From DASPJQ01 sp035299065 (lineage in GTDB: Bacteria > Bacteroidota > Bacteroidia > Flavobacteriales_D > UBA2798), in assembly GCA_035299065.1 (NCBI GenBank), contig DATGXI010000120.1:62001-126000 (forward strand): a stretch of DNA of 64,000 nt, read 5' to 3'. The notes beneath the pieces were generated by a model. It worked only from the letters and a program-made list of their open reading frames with translations, had not been told where the DNA came from and ran no database searches. Positions 7,957 to 15,305 of this stretch are shown one piece after another. Numbering within the stretch: position 1 is the first letter of the stretch; each line of letters opens with the position of its first letter. Both the position numbers and the translations under genes were made by a program.

Positions 7957-9633
7957 TTAGTCCCTGAAATTCTCACAAACATTTCCGATTTGTTCACCAA
8001 TGCGTTGATACAACGCAAGCAAATCCATAAACACCGATCCACTGCGTACATTGAAGTCGGGATTTTCAACACTTTCCAATTGTTTTTCTTTTAATTCATC
8101 ATGCATAAAAAACAAGTTGGCTTTTCGGTCTTCATAAGCACTTCGGCTCTCAAATTTGCCGGTTTGTAAAAGATCATTCATGTCCTGCATAAGCAGGTTT
8201 ATTTTTGCCATTAATTTTTTTATTCCTTCGCGTTGCTCATTGTTGAACCATATGCTGCGCTGTAACTTACGTTCGTAAATTTTTGATACCTGGTATATGC
8301 TGTCAGCCATCCGCTCCATTTCATTGGTGGTGCTCAAATACGCACGCGCGGTTTTACCAGTTGTTTTACTTATATCGTTTTCAGTTACCTTATTCAGGAA
8401 TTCGGTTATGTCATGGTCAAGGGTGTCGGTATAATTTTCCCATTCATGAATTTTTTCCAGATTTTCCTGGAACTGGGTGTCGTTATTGCGGGTTAGCAAG
8501 GTTTCGCTTGCCTTAAACATTTGCTGATTTATTCTGGCAAAATGGTCCAATGATTTTTTTACTTCCAGCATGTCCAGTTCTGGTGAGCGTATTATGCCTG
8601 ATTGAATGTACTGTAAATTGAATCCATCAACGTTTTTGTCTTCTTCTTTATCGCGAATTAATTTATTCAGCAGGTTTTCAGTTTGTGGGGTAAACCAAAC
8701 AAAAATCAGCACACTTGCAATGTTAAAGCCAACATGAAAGAACGCCAATGCATACGTGCGGGCTTCATTGTCTTTGTATGGGCTACCATGGTTGGTTGCA
8801 CCACTTACAAATTGGTCAAGCGCATCTAAAATCGGGTAAAACAATGCCATGACAATGATAGCCCCAAAAACATTGAACAATGTGTGCCACAAGGCTACGC
8901 GTTTTGCATTCCTGTTGGCAACAACCGCAGCAAGGTTGGCCGTTATGGTTGTGCCAATGTTTTCACCAACAATCATAGCCGCAGCCATTTCAAATGACAG
9001 GATTCCTTTTCCACTCAATACAATTGTTAGCGTCATCATAGCGCTTGATGATTGAACAATCATTGTAAGCACCATTCCGGTTGCTAGGGCAATTAAAATA
9101 CCACCATAGCCCATTCCTGAAGCATAAGAAAGCAAGTCGGTTAGTGCCTGATTTTGGTCAAGGTTATCAAGTGATTTTGTAATTACGCCCAATGAGAGGA
9201 ACATAATGGCCATTCCTAACAGTATGTCGGAAATTGATCGTAAATTATTTCGTTGTGAAAATAAAATGGGAAGTGCAACAGCAGCAATAATAAGTGCCAG
9301 TGACTCGAGGTTTAAATTAACTCCTGAATAAGCAATTACCAGTGCTTTTATAGCGGTGCCAATATTAGCACCCATAATAAGGGTAATGGATTGGCGTAGA
9401 TTAATTAAACCGGCATTGGCAAGGCCCACAAACAATACACTTGTAGCGGTTGACGATTGAACAAGTAGGGTGAGTAATGTTCCTGTCATTACACCGCTAA
9501 AATCATTATAGGCTACGCGGTTAATGAGCGAACGCAGGTTTTCACCTGCTGCTTTTTGCAGGCCTGAGCTTAGCGTTTTCATGCCGTACATGAAAAGCCC
9601 CAATGATCCGAGAACGAGAATTAATAATTCCAA
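7957..9633 (-). CDS. Na+/phosphate cotransporter (NptA/PF02690) with PhoU-like domain
   Basis: Inner-membrane sodium-coupled phosphate symporter. Two inverted Na/Pi repeats, each with the characteristic QSS motif (LVQSSTATSVLFVG and MIVQSSSAMMTLTIVLS), make up residues 1 to about 320; a long charged helical region (about 345-558) resembles PhoU. A promoter (TTG-N19-TATCTTGT) covers 9654-9683, so the upstream TTG at 9657 cannot be the start; I chose the next TTG (9633), giving MELLILVLGSLGLFMYG. The candidate Pho box at 9692-9710 abuts the promoter, consistent with phosphate control. Convergent with hisH. Confidence 0.9.
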   Translation of the reverse strand: MELLILVLGSLGLFMYGMKTLSSGLQKAAGENLRSLINRVAYNDFSGVMTGTLLTLLVQSSTATSVLFVGLANAGLINLRQSITLIMGANIGTAIKALVIAYSGVNLNLESLALIIAAVALPILFSQRNNLRSISDILLGMAIMFLSLGVITKSLDNLDQNQALTDLLSYASGMGYGGILIALATGMVLTMIVQSSSAMMTLTIVLSGKGILSFEMAAAMIVGENIGTTITANLAAVVANRNAKRVALWHTLFNVFGAIIVMALFYPILDALDQFVSGATNHGSPYKDNEARTYALAFFHVGFNIASVLIFVWFTPQTENLLNKLIRDKEEDKNVDGFNLQYIQSGIIRSPELDMLEVKKSLDHFARINQQMFKASETLLTRNNDTQFQENLEKIHEWENYTDTLDHDITEFLNKVTENDISKTTGKTARAYLSTTNEMERMADSIYQVSKIYERKLQRSIWFNNEQREGIKKLMAKINLLMQDMNDLLQTGKFESRSAYEDRKANLFFMHDELKEKQLESVENPDFNVRSGSVFMDLLALYQRIGEQIGNVCENFRD

Positions 9634-9653
9634 AACACTTTTCGTTTCTTTGT

Positions 9654-9683
9654 ACAAGATACATGAACAGCGAGGAAAATCAA
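9654..9683 (-). promoter_or_regulatory. Promoter of the Na/Pi cotransporter
   Basis: On the minus strand, TTG (9683-9681), exactly 19 bases, then TATCTTGT (9661-9654), one base off TAnnTTTG. The candidate Pho box begins nine bases upstream of the TTG. The predicted transcription start near 9650 excludes a translation start at 9657. Confidence 0.6.
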
Positions 9684-9691
9684 TTTATCCA

Positions 9692-9710
9692 ATGTTAAGT
9701 TTGCGTTAAA
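9692..9710 (-). promoter_or_regulatory. Candidate Pho box 1 (GTTAA-N6-GTTAA)
   Basis: GTTAAGTTTGCGTTAA on the plus strand: two GTTAA copies starting at 9694 and 9705, eleven bases apart, reading TTAAC-N6-TTAAC toward the Na/Pi gene. The same arrangement recurs before four other phosphate-linked genes in the window. It resembles the TTAACA direct repeats of Bacillus PhoP boxes. Confidence 0.6.
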
Positions 9711-9755
9711 TTATATTTAATTGAATAGCAGTGTTTTAACACATTAAACAACGAG

Positions 9756-10613
9756 TTATTTCATAATATCGTTTACGTTATTTTTTATGCGGTTTGCAAA
9801 TTCCTCCATAGGTAAATCATTTTCATCATCGCCAAAAGGATCTTCAACCTCTTCAGCCAGAATTTCAATGGAAACAAGCACATAAAAAATAAACATGCTG
9901 AAAGGAATTGACCAATATGAGAAATCCGGTACCAGTCCAATGGGAAGAGTAAAACAGTAAATGAAAATAAATTTCTTGATAAAAATACTATATGAAAAAG
10001 GAATGGGGGTGTTTTTAATGCGTTCACAAGCGCCAGCAATTTCCAACAGTTGTGAAAATTCCCTGTCCAGCATTAAAAACTCTTCAGGTGTTATTTTGTT
10101 GGTGTCGGCCTGAGCCTTAAGAATGGTATATATTTTAGTTACAATTACCGAAGGGTGGTGTATGCGCGAATCGTTGATAGCAACATTTTCGATCGTATAT
10201 TCATCTCCAATTTTATTCAGCAAATGGTCTTTCAATACAATGGGAAAAGCTGTAATGAGTTTTTGTAATTTTTCCCTTGCCTCAATGTCTTTTACAATGT
10301 ATTGGCATTTAACGGCCGAATTTCGCGATGTGTTTACCAGTTGGCCCCATAGTTTGCGCCCTTCCCACCAGCGATCATAAGCTGTATTTGTTCGAAAAAC
10401 CAGCAATAAGCTCAACACAAAACCAACCATGGTGTGCATGGCAATGGCATTTTTAAAAGGTGTGAGGTCATCGGAATAATTCATCTCCACCAAACAAATG
10501 ACGGTAGTGTAAACCCCCATGAGTAAAATTTCGGGAGCCAGAATTTTTAAAGTATCGCTTTTATAGAATTTAAAAATATGCGATAGCCATATTTTTGGGT
10601 TGTACTTAATCAT
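9756..10613 (-). CDS. Bestrophin-family anion channel (UPF0187/YneE-like)
   Basis: Predicted membrane channel of the bestrophin family. 285 residues with four hydrophobic segments and the highly conserved FRTNTAYDRWWEGRKLWGQL block (about 73-92) that defines the family; a late PIPFSYSIFIKKFIFIYC segment matches the second conserved block. ATG start; the -7 box at 10618-10625 places the transcript start at or next to the ATG. A triple Pho-box-like repeat lies in the place of the -33 element, suggesting control by phosphate, which is unusual for a bestrophin. It ends 46 bases before the promoter-Pho box region of the Na/Pi gene. Confidence 0.9.
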   Translation of the reverse strand: MIKYNPKIWLSHIFKFYKSDTLKILAPEILLMGVYTTVICLVEMNYSDDLTPFKNAIAMHTMVGFVLSLLLVFRTNTAYDRWWEGRKLWGQLVNTSRNSAVKCQYIVKDIEAREKLQKLITAFPIVLKDHLLNKIGDEYTIENVAINDSRIHHPSVIVTKIYTILKAQADTNKITPEEFLMLDREFSQLLEIAGACERIKNTPIPFSYSIFIKKFIFIYCFTLPIGLVPDFSYWSIPFSMFIFYVLVSIEILAEEVEDPFGDDENDLPMEEFANRIKNNVNDIMK

Positions 10614-10617
10614 TCAG

Positions 10618-10625
10618 CAAAGTTA
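10618..10625 (-). promoter_or_regulatory. -7 element of the bestrophin gene
   Basis: TAACTTTG on the minus strand, an exact TAnnTTTG match. No TTG is found 18-20 bases upstream; that position is occupied by the candidate Pho box, as expected for an activator-dependent promoter. The first transcribed base would fall at about 10613, the A of the ATG. Confidence 0.5.
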
Positions 10626-10642
10626 AAATTAATGTTGCTTTT

Positions 10643-10670
10643 TGTTAACAGTTCGTTAAACCGTATTTAA
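10643..10670 (-). promoter_or_regulatory. Candidate Pho box 2 (three repeats at 11-bp spacing)
   Basis: GTTAA at 10644, GTTAA at 10655 and TTTAA at 10666, each eleven bases from the last. It lies in the divergent region between the bestrophin gene and the response regulator at 10715, so either or both could be regulated. Confidence 0.6.
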
Positions 10671-10714
10671 GGTAAACTTTATTCAAGGTAACTAATTTAA
10701 CAAAAAAATTAAGT

Positions 10715-11380
10715 GTGAAGATTGCCCTATACATTGATAATAACCTTGCTCTTGTTGAGGAAATGGCCAATATTTGTGATGCGCTGGGCTTAAAGCTGGT
10801 ACAGGCCTCAACACTTGAAAAAGCACGTGAAATTATTGCCAAAACCCCTCCTCAACTCATTATTTCGGAAATTGACCTGGCTGATGGAGACGGCATTGAG
10901 TTTTGCCATGAATTGAGAAAGAATAAGGATTTTACAAAGGTAGGCCTGGTAATGGTTTCTGAAAAAACCGATGCTTATATACAGGTTATTGCATTTGAAG
11001 CCGGTGCCGATGATTATTTCGTAAAACCGGTGAACAAACGCCTGGTCCAGGCAAAACTCAAAAGCATTTTGCGAAGAATTGATGGCAATACTGCATTGGT
11101 TAAGAATAACGAATTACATATAAACCGGGATAAATTTCTTGTTGAATATAAAGGAAGGGAAATAAGTTTACCCCGAAAGGAATTCGAAATCCTTTCCTTG
11201 TTGTTTAATAATAAGGGAAAGGTATACAACCGTGACAGGATCAAAGAAGAAATATGGATTAACAAAGGTTCGGGAGTAAACTCGCGCACGGTTGATGTAC
11301 ATATTAAAAATATCCGTGAAATCATTGGTTCGCGTTTCATCAAAACAATTAAAGGAGTAGGGTATAAGTTTGTAAGTTAA
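10715..11380 (+). CDS. OmpR/PhoB-type response regulator with atypical receiver domain
   Basis: 221-residue DNA-binding response regulator. Receiver domain 1-120, winged-helix effector domain about 125-221 (FEILSLLFNNKGKVYNRDRI, SRTVDVHIKNIREIIG, IKGVGYKFVS). The receiver is unusual: aligned with the neighbouring regulator at 22579, the phospho-acceptor aspartate is replaced by Glu52 (LIISEIDLADGDG) and the acidic pocket reads DNN instead of DDE. The Ser and Lys of the active site (MVSEKTD, FVKPVN) are kept. It may therefore act without phosphorylation. GTG start preceded by a long AT-rich leader; no histidine kinase gene is adjacent. Confidence 0.9.
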   Translation: MKIALYIDNNLALVEEMANICDALGLKLVQASTLEKAREIIAKTPPQLIISEIDLADGDGIEFCHELRKNKDFTKVGLVMVSEKTDAYIQVIAFEAGADDYFVKPVNKRLVQAKLKSILRRIDGNTALVKNNELHINRDKFLVEYKGREISLPRKEFEILSLLFNNKGKVYNRDRIKEEIWINKGSGVNSRTVDVHIKNIREIIGSRFIKTIKGVGYKFVS

Positions 11381-11401
11381 TCAAACGCAGTTTAAAAAAA
11401 T

Positions 11402-11432
11402 AAAAAAAACCGGGAACATCCCGGTTTTTTTT
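11402..11432. terminator. Bidirectional intrinsic terminator
   Basis: AAAAAACCGGGA, a three-base loop, TCCCGGTTTTTTTT. A-run on one side and T-run on the other mean it can work for the response regulator on the plus strand and for the PiT operon on the minus strand. Confidence 0.85.
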
Positions 11433-11493
11433 ATTGTCTCAATACGTATATCTCCAAATGCTGACGACCGCAACTAAATACATCGGGTCAGCA

Positions 11494-11519
11494 TCATGAC
11501 AAGCTTTGCTTCGTCATGA
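11494..11519 (-). other. Hairpin just downstream of the PiT transporter gene
   Basis: TCATGAC (11494-11500) pairs with GTCATGA (11513-11519), and inner AAGC with GCTT, around a TTT loop with one bulge. It starts 8 bases after the pit stop codon on the minus strand but lacks a U tract; it could protect the mRNA 3' end. Confidence 0.35.
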
Positions 11520-11526
11520 CTCACAT

Positions 11527-13182
11527 TTATATAAACAAACTCGTTATCCAGTAAAATATAGCGCCTGCCAATGCTGAAATAGGTATGGTAAGAATCCAGG
11601 CAAACAATAAATTCACGGTAACACCCCAACGTACAGCGCTCATACGTTTAGTTGCTCCAACACCAATGATTGATCCTGTAATGGTATGGGTTGTACTTAC
11701 GGGAATTCCCATTTGTTCGGTCATAAACAAGGTCATGGCACCCGAAGTTTCGGCAGTAACGCCTTCGAGCGGGCTTACCTTGGTGATTTTTGTTCCCATT
11801 GTTTTAATGATTTTCCACCCACCACTTAAGGTACCCAATGCAATTGCCGAATAACAGGCCAATGGCACCCAGTCAGGCATGTTTTTAATATCTGTAATTG
11901 TGCCGTTCGCAATCAAAGCAGCGGCAATAATACCCATTACTTTTTGCGCATCGTTACCACCGTGTCCAATACTAAATGCAGCTGATGATAATAACTGAAG
12001 GCGTTTGAACATTTTAGCCATGCGTGATGCATTGGGATCTTTTATTTTCTCAACATATATGTATGTGCAAACAAATATGGCAATTACAAAAATAATTCCC
12101 CACATTAATATGGAATTATCGGCCTTTTTAATTTCCTTCTCAAGATCTTTATTAATATCAATATCAAAATCTTTTTCCAGCTTTTTTATTTCATCAGGTC
12201 GAAGAAGAAAAACGGGTCCTACCTGTTGTGCCAGCTTTGCAGGACCAATGTCATGGAACTGTTTAAGCATGGGTTTGATTTCGTCAAGTTTAGCTGCAAG
12301 GGAATCAACATAAGGTTTTTTCTTTGCATCGTAAAAAGCCTCGTGTTTGTGGTATTCAAATTTAATTAGTTTGCTAACGGCATCTTTTAGTTTTGAAACT
12401 TCAAGGTCTTTTAGCGAAACTTTTTCACTTATTTTTTTAGCAACACCTTCAGCTCCCAGTGAATTATAATCCTTCAGGAAAGGTTTAGCATCAGCAAAAT
12501 TTTTCTTGGCCTTTTCCAGCTTTTCCTTTACTTCTTCTTTAGATGGATCCTTGGCAAGTTCTTTTTTGTATTTATCTACTTTAAAGAACTTTTCCATGTT
12601 CTCGGACAATTTGTTTTGTTCAAATTTGTCAAACATAAACCAGGTTACCGCAGTTGATAAGACAATAATGGCTATTCTTATCCAGGTGTTGCGCATTACA
12701 GTTACCGTGGTAATGAACATGGATATAACCATACCAATAATGGGAGCAAGAAAGATAAAGAAAACGGTTTTAAGGATTTTGTCCATTTCAACAACATTGC
12801 CGAAACCCGTTTCGCCTTTTGACATAAACGCATGCATTAAAGCAGCACCTGCAAATCCACCAATAAGTGTATGTGATGATGAGGACGGAATACCATACCA
12901 CCAGGTTAACAAGTTCCATCCAATGGCGGCAAGTAATCCTGCAAAAATAACATTAAGCGTTATGTAATCGCTTACCACAGTTTTGCTTATGGTGTTGGCA
13001 ACAGCATGATCACTAAAAATGAAAAAGGCAGCAAAATTAAAAAGTGCTGCCCAAATTACGGCTTGTAGCGGGGTAAGTACCTTTGTTGAAACTACAGTAG
13101 CAATTGAATTGGCGGCATCGTGAAATCCATTGATATAGTCAAATACCAGCGCAAGTATAATGATAACAACTAAAAAAGTCAT
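11527..13182 (-). CDS. pit: PiT-family inorganic phosphate transporter
   Basis: Low-affinity, ion-coupled phosphate permease of the inner membrane. Two PiT signature repeats bracket the 551-residue protein: DYINGFHDAANSIATVVSTK near 10-30 and SIGHGGNDAQKVMGIIAAAL near 397-416. Between about 185 and 365 lies a lysine/glutamate-rich cytoplasmic insert, larger than in the E. coli protein and predicted helical. It is co-directional with and 24 bases downstream of the DUF47 gene, a pairing typical of PiT systems in which the DUF47 protein modulates transport. Confidence 0.93.
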   Translation of the reverse strand: MTFLVVIIILALVFDYINGFHDAANSIATVVSTKVLTPLQAVIWAALFNFAAFFIFSDHAVANTISKTVVSDYITLNVIFAGLLAAIGWNLLTWWYGIPSSSSHTLIGGFAGAALMHAFMSKGETGFGNVVEMDKILKTVFFIFLAPIIGMVISMFITTVTVMRNTWIRIAIIVLSTAVTWFMFDKFEQNKLSENMEKFFKVDKYKKELAKDPSKEEVKEKLEKAKKNFADAKPFLKDYNSLGAEGVAKKISEKVSLKDLEVSKLKDAVSKLIKFEYHKHEAFYDAKKKPYVDSLAAKLDEIKPMLKQFHDIGPAKLAQQVGPVFLLRPDEIKKLEKDFDIDINKDLEKEIKKADNSILMWGIIFVIAIFVCTYIYVEKIKDPNASRMAKMFKRLQLLSSAAFSIGHGGNDAQKVMGIIAAALIANGTITDIKNMPDWVPLACYSAIALGTLSGGWKIIKTMGTKITKVSPLEGVTAETSGAMTLFMTEQMGIPVSTTHTITGSIIGVGATKRMSAVRWGVTVNLLFAWILTIPISALAGAIFYWITSLFI

Positions 13183-13206
13183 GTTGTAATGATGTTAATT
13201 GTTATA

Positions 13207-13848
13207 TTATGAATATTTAATTAAGATTGTCTTAATTACATTGGCAGCGTCTTCACATTTATCGGTAGCAACTTCAAGGGCCGAATAAATTTCTTTCAGT
13301 TTAATGATCATGATCGGGTCTTTTTCATTCTCAAACAAATCGGCAATTGCCCTGTTGTAAATATCATCAGCATGATTTTCAAGACTGTTGATCTTAACGC
13401 ATGCTTCGTTTATAACTGCGGTGTTTTTCAGGTTTTTTAATTGCGTAACAGCAACATGCAGTTCCTCTACTCCGGCAAGAATTAATTGAGCAAGTTTTTT
13501 AAGTTCATTGCTTAATTGATCAACTTTATAAAGTTCAATGCGTTTTGATGAGCCATGAATAAAGTCAATAATATCGTCCATAGCCGAAGTTAACATGTGA
13601 ATGTCTTCACGGTCAAACGGTGTAATAAACGTTGCACTTAAATAATTAAAAATATCGTGCGTAATGTCGTCACCTTTGTGCTCAAGGTCCTCAATTTTGC
13701 GAATCAATTCGGTTCTGCGTTCACCAGCTGGTGTATTTGCTAACTCGTTCAGCACTTTTGCAGCTTCAACAAGGTTTGCCGAAGCCTTTTCGAACATAGG
13801 AAAGAACTTTCTTTCCTTGGGGGCAAGTAGGTTAAAAATGTTTGCCAT
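13207..13848 (-). CDS. DUF47 (PhoU-like) PiT accessory protein
   Basis: 213-residue all-helical cytoplasmic protein of the DUF47/TIGR00153 family, distantly related to PhoU. Recognised patterns include KERKFFPMFEKASANLVEAA at the start, EDLEHKGDDITHDIFNYL (about 50-67) and TPFDREDIHMLTSAMDDIIDFIHG (about 76-99), the acidic metal-binding type motif of the family. It heads the two-gene DUF47-pit operon and presumably regulates the transporter. Candidate Pho box and an exact -7 box lie upstream. Confidence 0.92.
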   Translation of the reverse strand: MANIFNLLAPKERKFFPMFEKASANLVEAAKVLNELANTPAGERRTELIRKIEDLEHKGDDITHDIFNYLSATFITPFDREDIHMLTSAMDDIIDFIHGSSKRIELYKVDQLSNELKKLAQLILAGVEELHVAVTQLKNLKNTAVINEACVKINSLENHADDIYNRAIADLFENEKDPIMIIKLKEIYSALEVATDKCEDAANVIKTILIKYS

Positions 13849-13870
13849 TTAATTTCTGATTTAACTGAGC

Positions 13871-13878
13871 CAAAAATA
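13871..13878 (-). promoter_or_regulatory. -7 element of the DUF47-pit operon
   Basis: TATTTTTG on the minus strand, exact TAnnTTTG. No TTG at the -33 spacing; the candidate Pho box lies 32 bases further upstream. Confidence 0.45.
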
Positions 13879-13909
13879 AAATTATTGTATTTGGTTGAGC
13901 GACTGCCCA

Positions 13910-13928
13910 GGTTAAGTTAGTGTTAAGT
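13910..13928 (-). promoter_or_regulatory. Candidate Pho box 3
   Basis: GTTAAGTTAGTGTTAAG with GTTAA copies at 13911 and 13922, again eleven bases apart, 63 bases upstream of the DUF47 start codon and in the short gap after the OprP-like porin gene. Confidence 0.6.
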
Positions 13929-13935
13929 TTATGAA

Positions 13936-15156
13936 CTAAAAATTTAGCTGGGCTTGAAGTCGTAAAAGGCTGCCTTCCTGCAAATTAGATTGCTTTTTGT
14001 AATCCTCGAACCTTCTTATTGAGTAAGTCCACTGCGCAACCAGCTCAAAATTCTTAGATGGTTGCCATTCAATACCAGCCTCATACTCGTTAACACGGTA
14101 ACTACGGGCGTCCAATTCATGTTTTTTGCCACCTTTATAATAATGACATCTGGTAAAAGGAAGAATGGTTTGTTTACCGGCCTTTATCATGTAACACATG
14201 GTCACATATCCGCCTTCCAGGTTTTGAACTTGTATTGAATCCAGTACTTTATTAAATTCAGGTCCTTTACCAACATTAAACTCAGCTTGTATACCAAAAG
14301 GTTTTGGATATAAAACCAATGATGCTGCAGCGCGTTGATCAAGGTACTCTGCATTTTTATTTGTTTTTACTCCGGCTGAAAGTAAGTCGGCAGGCATAAC
14401 GTAATAACCATGATACGCCTGTATAGATGGTTCAATAATTTGTTTCCCTATTTGAAAAGGATAAGTTAAACGTGTAACAACATGTGGTTCATCATTTAAT
14501 TCGGGTTTGTTGGCGGTTTGGCCATTGTATGCACCAATACCAAAAACACCATAATCACCAGAGCCTTTTAAACCATCTGCTACAAGTGAAGCAAATCGTT
14601 TTCTTATTTTTTCAGGCGCCCAGTAAAAAAATACGCCCAAATCGCGCTCATTGGAAACAGCACTGTTCATGCCGTCATTACGGTCAAGTGGTAAACGGTT
14701 TTGGCTTGACTGCATGTTCTCAAATCCATAAGGAACTTTACTTTGACCAATGCGAAACCTGAATTCATTTTTTTTATCAATACCAACGTCAAAATAGGCA
14801 TCGCGTAATTGTCCAAAATGCAACGAGGTTGATGAAGCCGAGCTGGCAAAATCGGGCTGTATATAAATATATACACGTTCCGAAACCTGGCCGCTAATGA
14901 TAACACGCATACGCCTTATAAAAAATCCGCCACCTTCGCCCCATGACCTGTCACATTGCTCGCACTTTAGTTTTGGATTGTTTTCACCCAGACGATTGTA
15001 ACGAACCTGCGTATAACCACGAATGGAAAAATTTTCATACCAGTGTTTCTTTTTTTCCACAACAGCCTCCTTTTGATTTTCATCAACTGTTGGCGGGGTT
15101 ACCTGTGCAAATGAGAATGTAGATGCAAACAAGAAGAGCAATGCGATTTTTTTCAT
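13936..15156 (-). CDS. OprO/OprP-like phosphate-selective porin
   Basis: Outer-membrane porin of the phosphate-selective porin O/P family. 406 residues: signal peptide (MKKIALLFLFASTFSFAQ), a short linker, then a beta-barrel with the family features RGYTQVRYN, FFIRRMRVIISGQVSERVYIYIQPDF and the loop QSKVPYGFENMQSSQNRLPLDR (about 137-158). Ends in an amphipathic strand with C-terminal Phe (LLRLQAQLNF). Substrate specificity for phosphate or polyphosphate is inferred from family and setting. A candidate Pho box lies 57 bases upstream. Confidence 0.88.
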   Translation of the reverse strand: MKKIALLFLFASTFSFAQVTPPTVDENQKEAVVEKKKHWYENFSIRGYTQVRYNRLGENNPKLKCEQCDRSWGEGGGFFIRRMRVIISGQVSERVYIYIQPDFASSASSTSLHFGQLRDAYFDVGIDKKNEFRFRIGQSKVPYGFENMQSSQNRLPLDRNDGMNSAVSNERDLGVFFYWAPEKIRKRFASLVADGLKGSGDYGVFGIGAYNGQTANKPELNDEPHVVTRLTYPFQIGKQIIEPSIQAYHGYYVMPADLLSAGVKTNKNAEYLDQRAAASLVLYPKPFGIQAEFNVGKGPEFNKVLDSIQVQNLEGGYVTMCYMIKAGKQTILPFTRCHYYKGGKKHELDARSYRVNEYEAGIEWQPSKNFELVAQWTYSIRRFEDYKKQSNLQEGSLLRLQAQLNF

Positions 15157-15212
15157 CTTAAATTAACTTTGGCCAAAATTGTTAGCCAAACATTAATCAA
15201 AAGAAACCTTAA

Positions 15213-15231
15213 TGTTAAGTTAAGGTTAACA
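15213..15231 (-). promoter_or_regulatory. Candidate Pho box 4
   Basis: GTTAAGTTAAGGTTAAC: GTTAA at 15214 and 15225, eleven bases apart, upstream of the OprP-like porin. Additional overlapping TTAAC/GTTAA half-sites surround it (TTAATGTTAA before, AACATTAAC after). Confidence 0.6.
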
Positions 15232-15305
15232 TTAACAATAAATTTATATTGAATTTACGTTGATTTTGTGTTAGTTGAGTTTTATAAACATGTGTTAATT
15301 CAGGT

